A stretch of 5,248 nucleotides of DNA from positions 1 through 5,248 of the forward strand of contig JAICXR010000272.1 of NCBI GenBank assembly GCA_025980355.1, read 5' to 3'. The notes below the pieces were generated by a model. It ran no database searches, was not told the origin of the DNA, and worked only from the letters and a program-made list of their open reading frames with translations. Both the position numbers and the translations under genes were made by a program. Below are positions 5,224 through 5,248 of this stretch, piece by piece. Positions within the stretch are counted from its first letter, which is position 1. Each line of letters begins with the position of its first letter. The DNA comes from Chloroflexota bacterium. Its GTDB lineage: Bacteria > Chloroflexota > UBA4733.

Positions 5224-5248
5224 GTTTAACATACGGGCAGCAAGATGT

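Larger units (their letters stand above)
5060..5248 (-). promoter_or_regulatory. Upstream region of the operon, probable regulatory region
   Basis: These 189 bases hold no credible gene. They contain several short symmetric sequences: GGTCG-C-CGACC at 5113-5123, GTCGCGAC at 5129-5136, GGCGGC-GT-GCCGCC at 5153-5166, CGAA-A-TTCG at 5168-5176 and CCAATTGG at 5216-5223. The far half (about 5170-5248) is visibly more AT-rich than the coding DNA, as expected near a promoter. I found no pair of -35 and -10 boxes with proper spacing. Whether transcription starts here or further upstream is unknown. Confidence 0.4.

Noticed and set aside
5245..5248. A possible divergent plus-strand gene starting with ATG at 5245
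   Set aside because: Only one codon is visible and no convincing ribosome site precedes it, so nothing can be claimed.

Overview
The window is GC-rich bacterial DNA carrying four genes, all on the minus strand, so it reads from right to left: an ABC-transporter sugar-type binding lipoprotein (5059 to 3467), a dihydrodipicolinate-synthase-family aldolase/lyase-like protein (3397 to 2324), an NAD(P)-dependent epimerase/dehydratase-like SDR protein (2164 to 1124) and a choline-sulfatase-type sulfatase (from 1124, cut by the left edge). Most likely this is one catabolic operon of a free-living heterotroph. I lean to Chloroflexota for two reasons. The binding protein has a twin-arginine lipoprotein signal followed by a long Ala/Ser/Thr linker. 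The gap at 2188-2295 holds a compact multi-hairpin repeat of a style I associate with Chloroflexota and Cyanobacteria genomes. This placement is inference, not proof.

Region by region. 5060-5248 is the upstream region of the binding-protein gene. It has a good Shine-Dalgarno site, a perfect tandem heptamer and an 8-bp palindrome, but no promoter I would defend. 3467-5059 is the binding protein. 3398-3466 holds a GC-rich 8-bp hairpin without a T-tract, then the ribosome site of the next gene. 2324-3397 is the DHDPS-family gene. 2165-2323 holds a 108-bp element with perfect 7-bp terminal inverted repeats enclosing four hairpins. 1124-2164 is the SDR gene, starting with GTG. It overlaps the sulfatase start by one base (TGATG), so those two genes are probably translationally coupled.

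Working together (inference): the lipoprotein would capture a small polar solute outside the cell, a sulfatase would remove sulfate from a sulfate ester, and the SDR and the Schiff-base aldolase-like enzyme would process the carbon skeleton. No permease, ATPase, sulfatase-maturing enzyme or regulator lies in the window. The points most worth following up are the four-hairpin element, the loss of the catalytic lysine in the SDR (YxxxC instead of YxxxK), the non-canonical substrate pocket of the DHDPS homologue, and a BetC-like sulfatase in a locus with no visible betaine genes.
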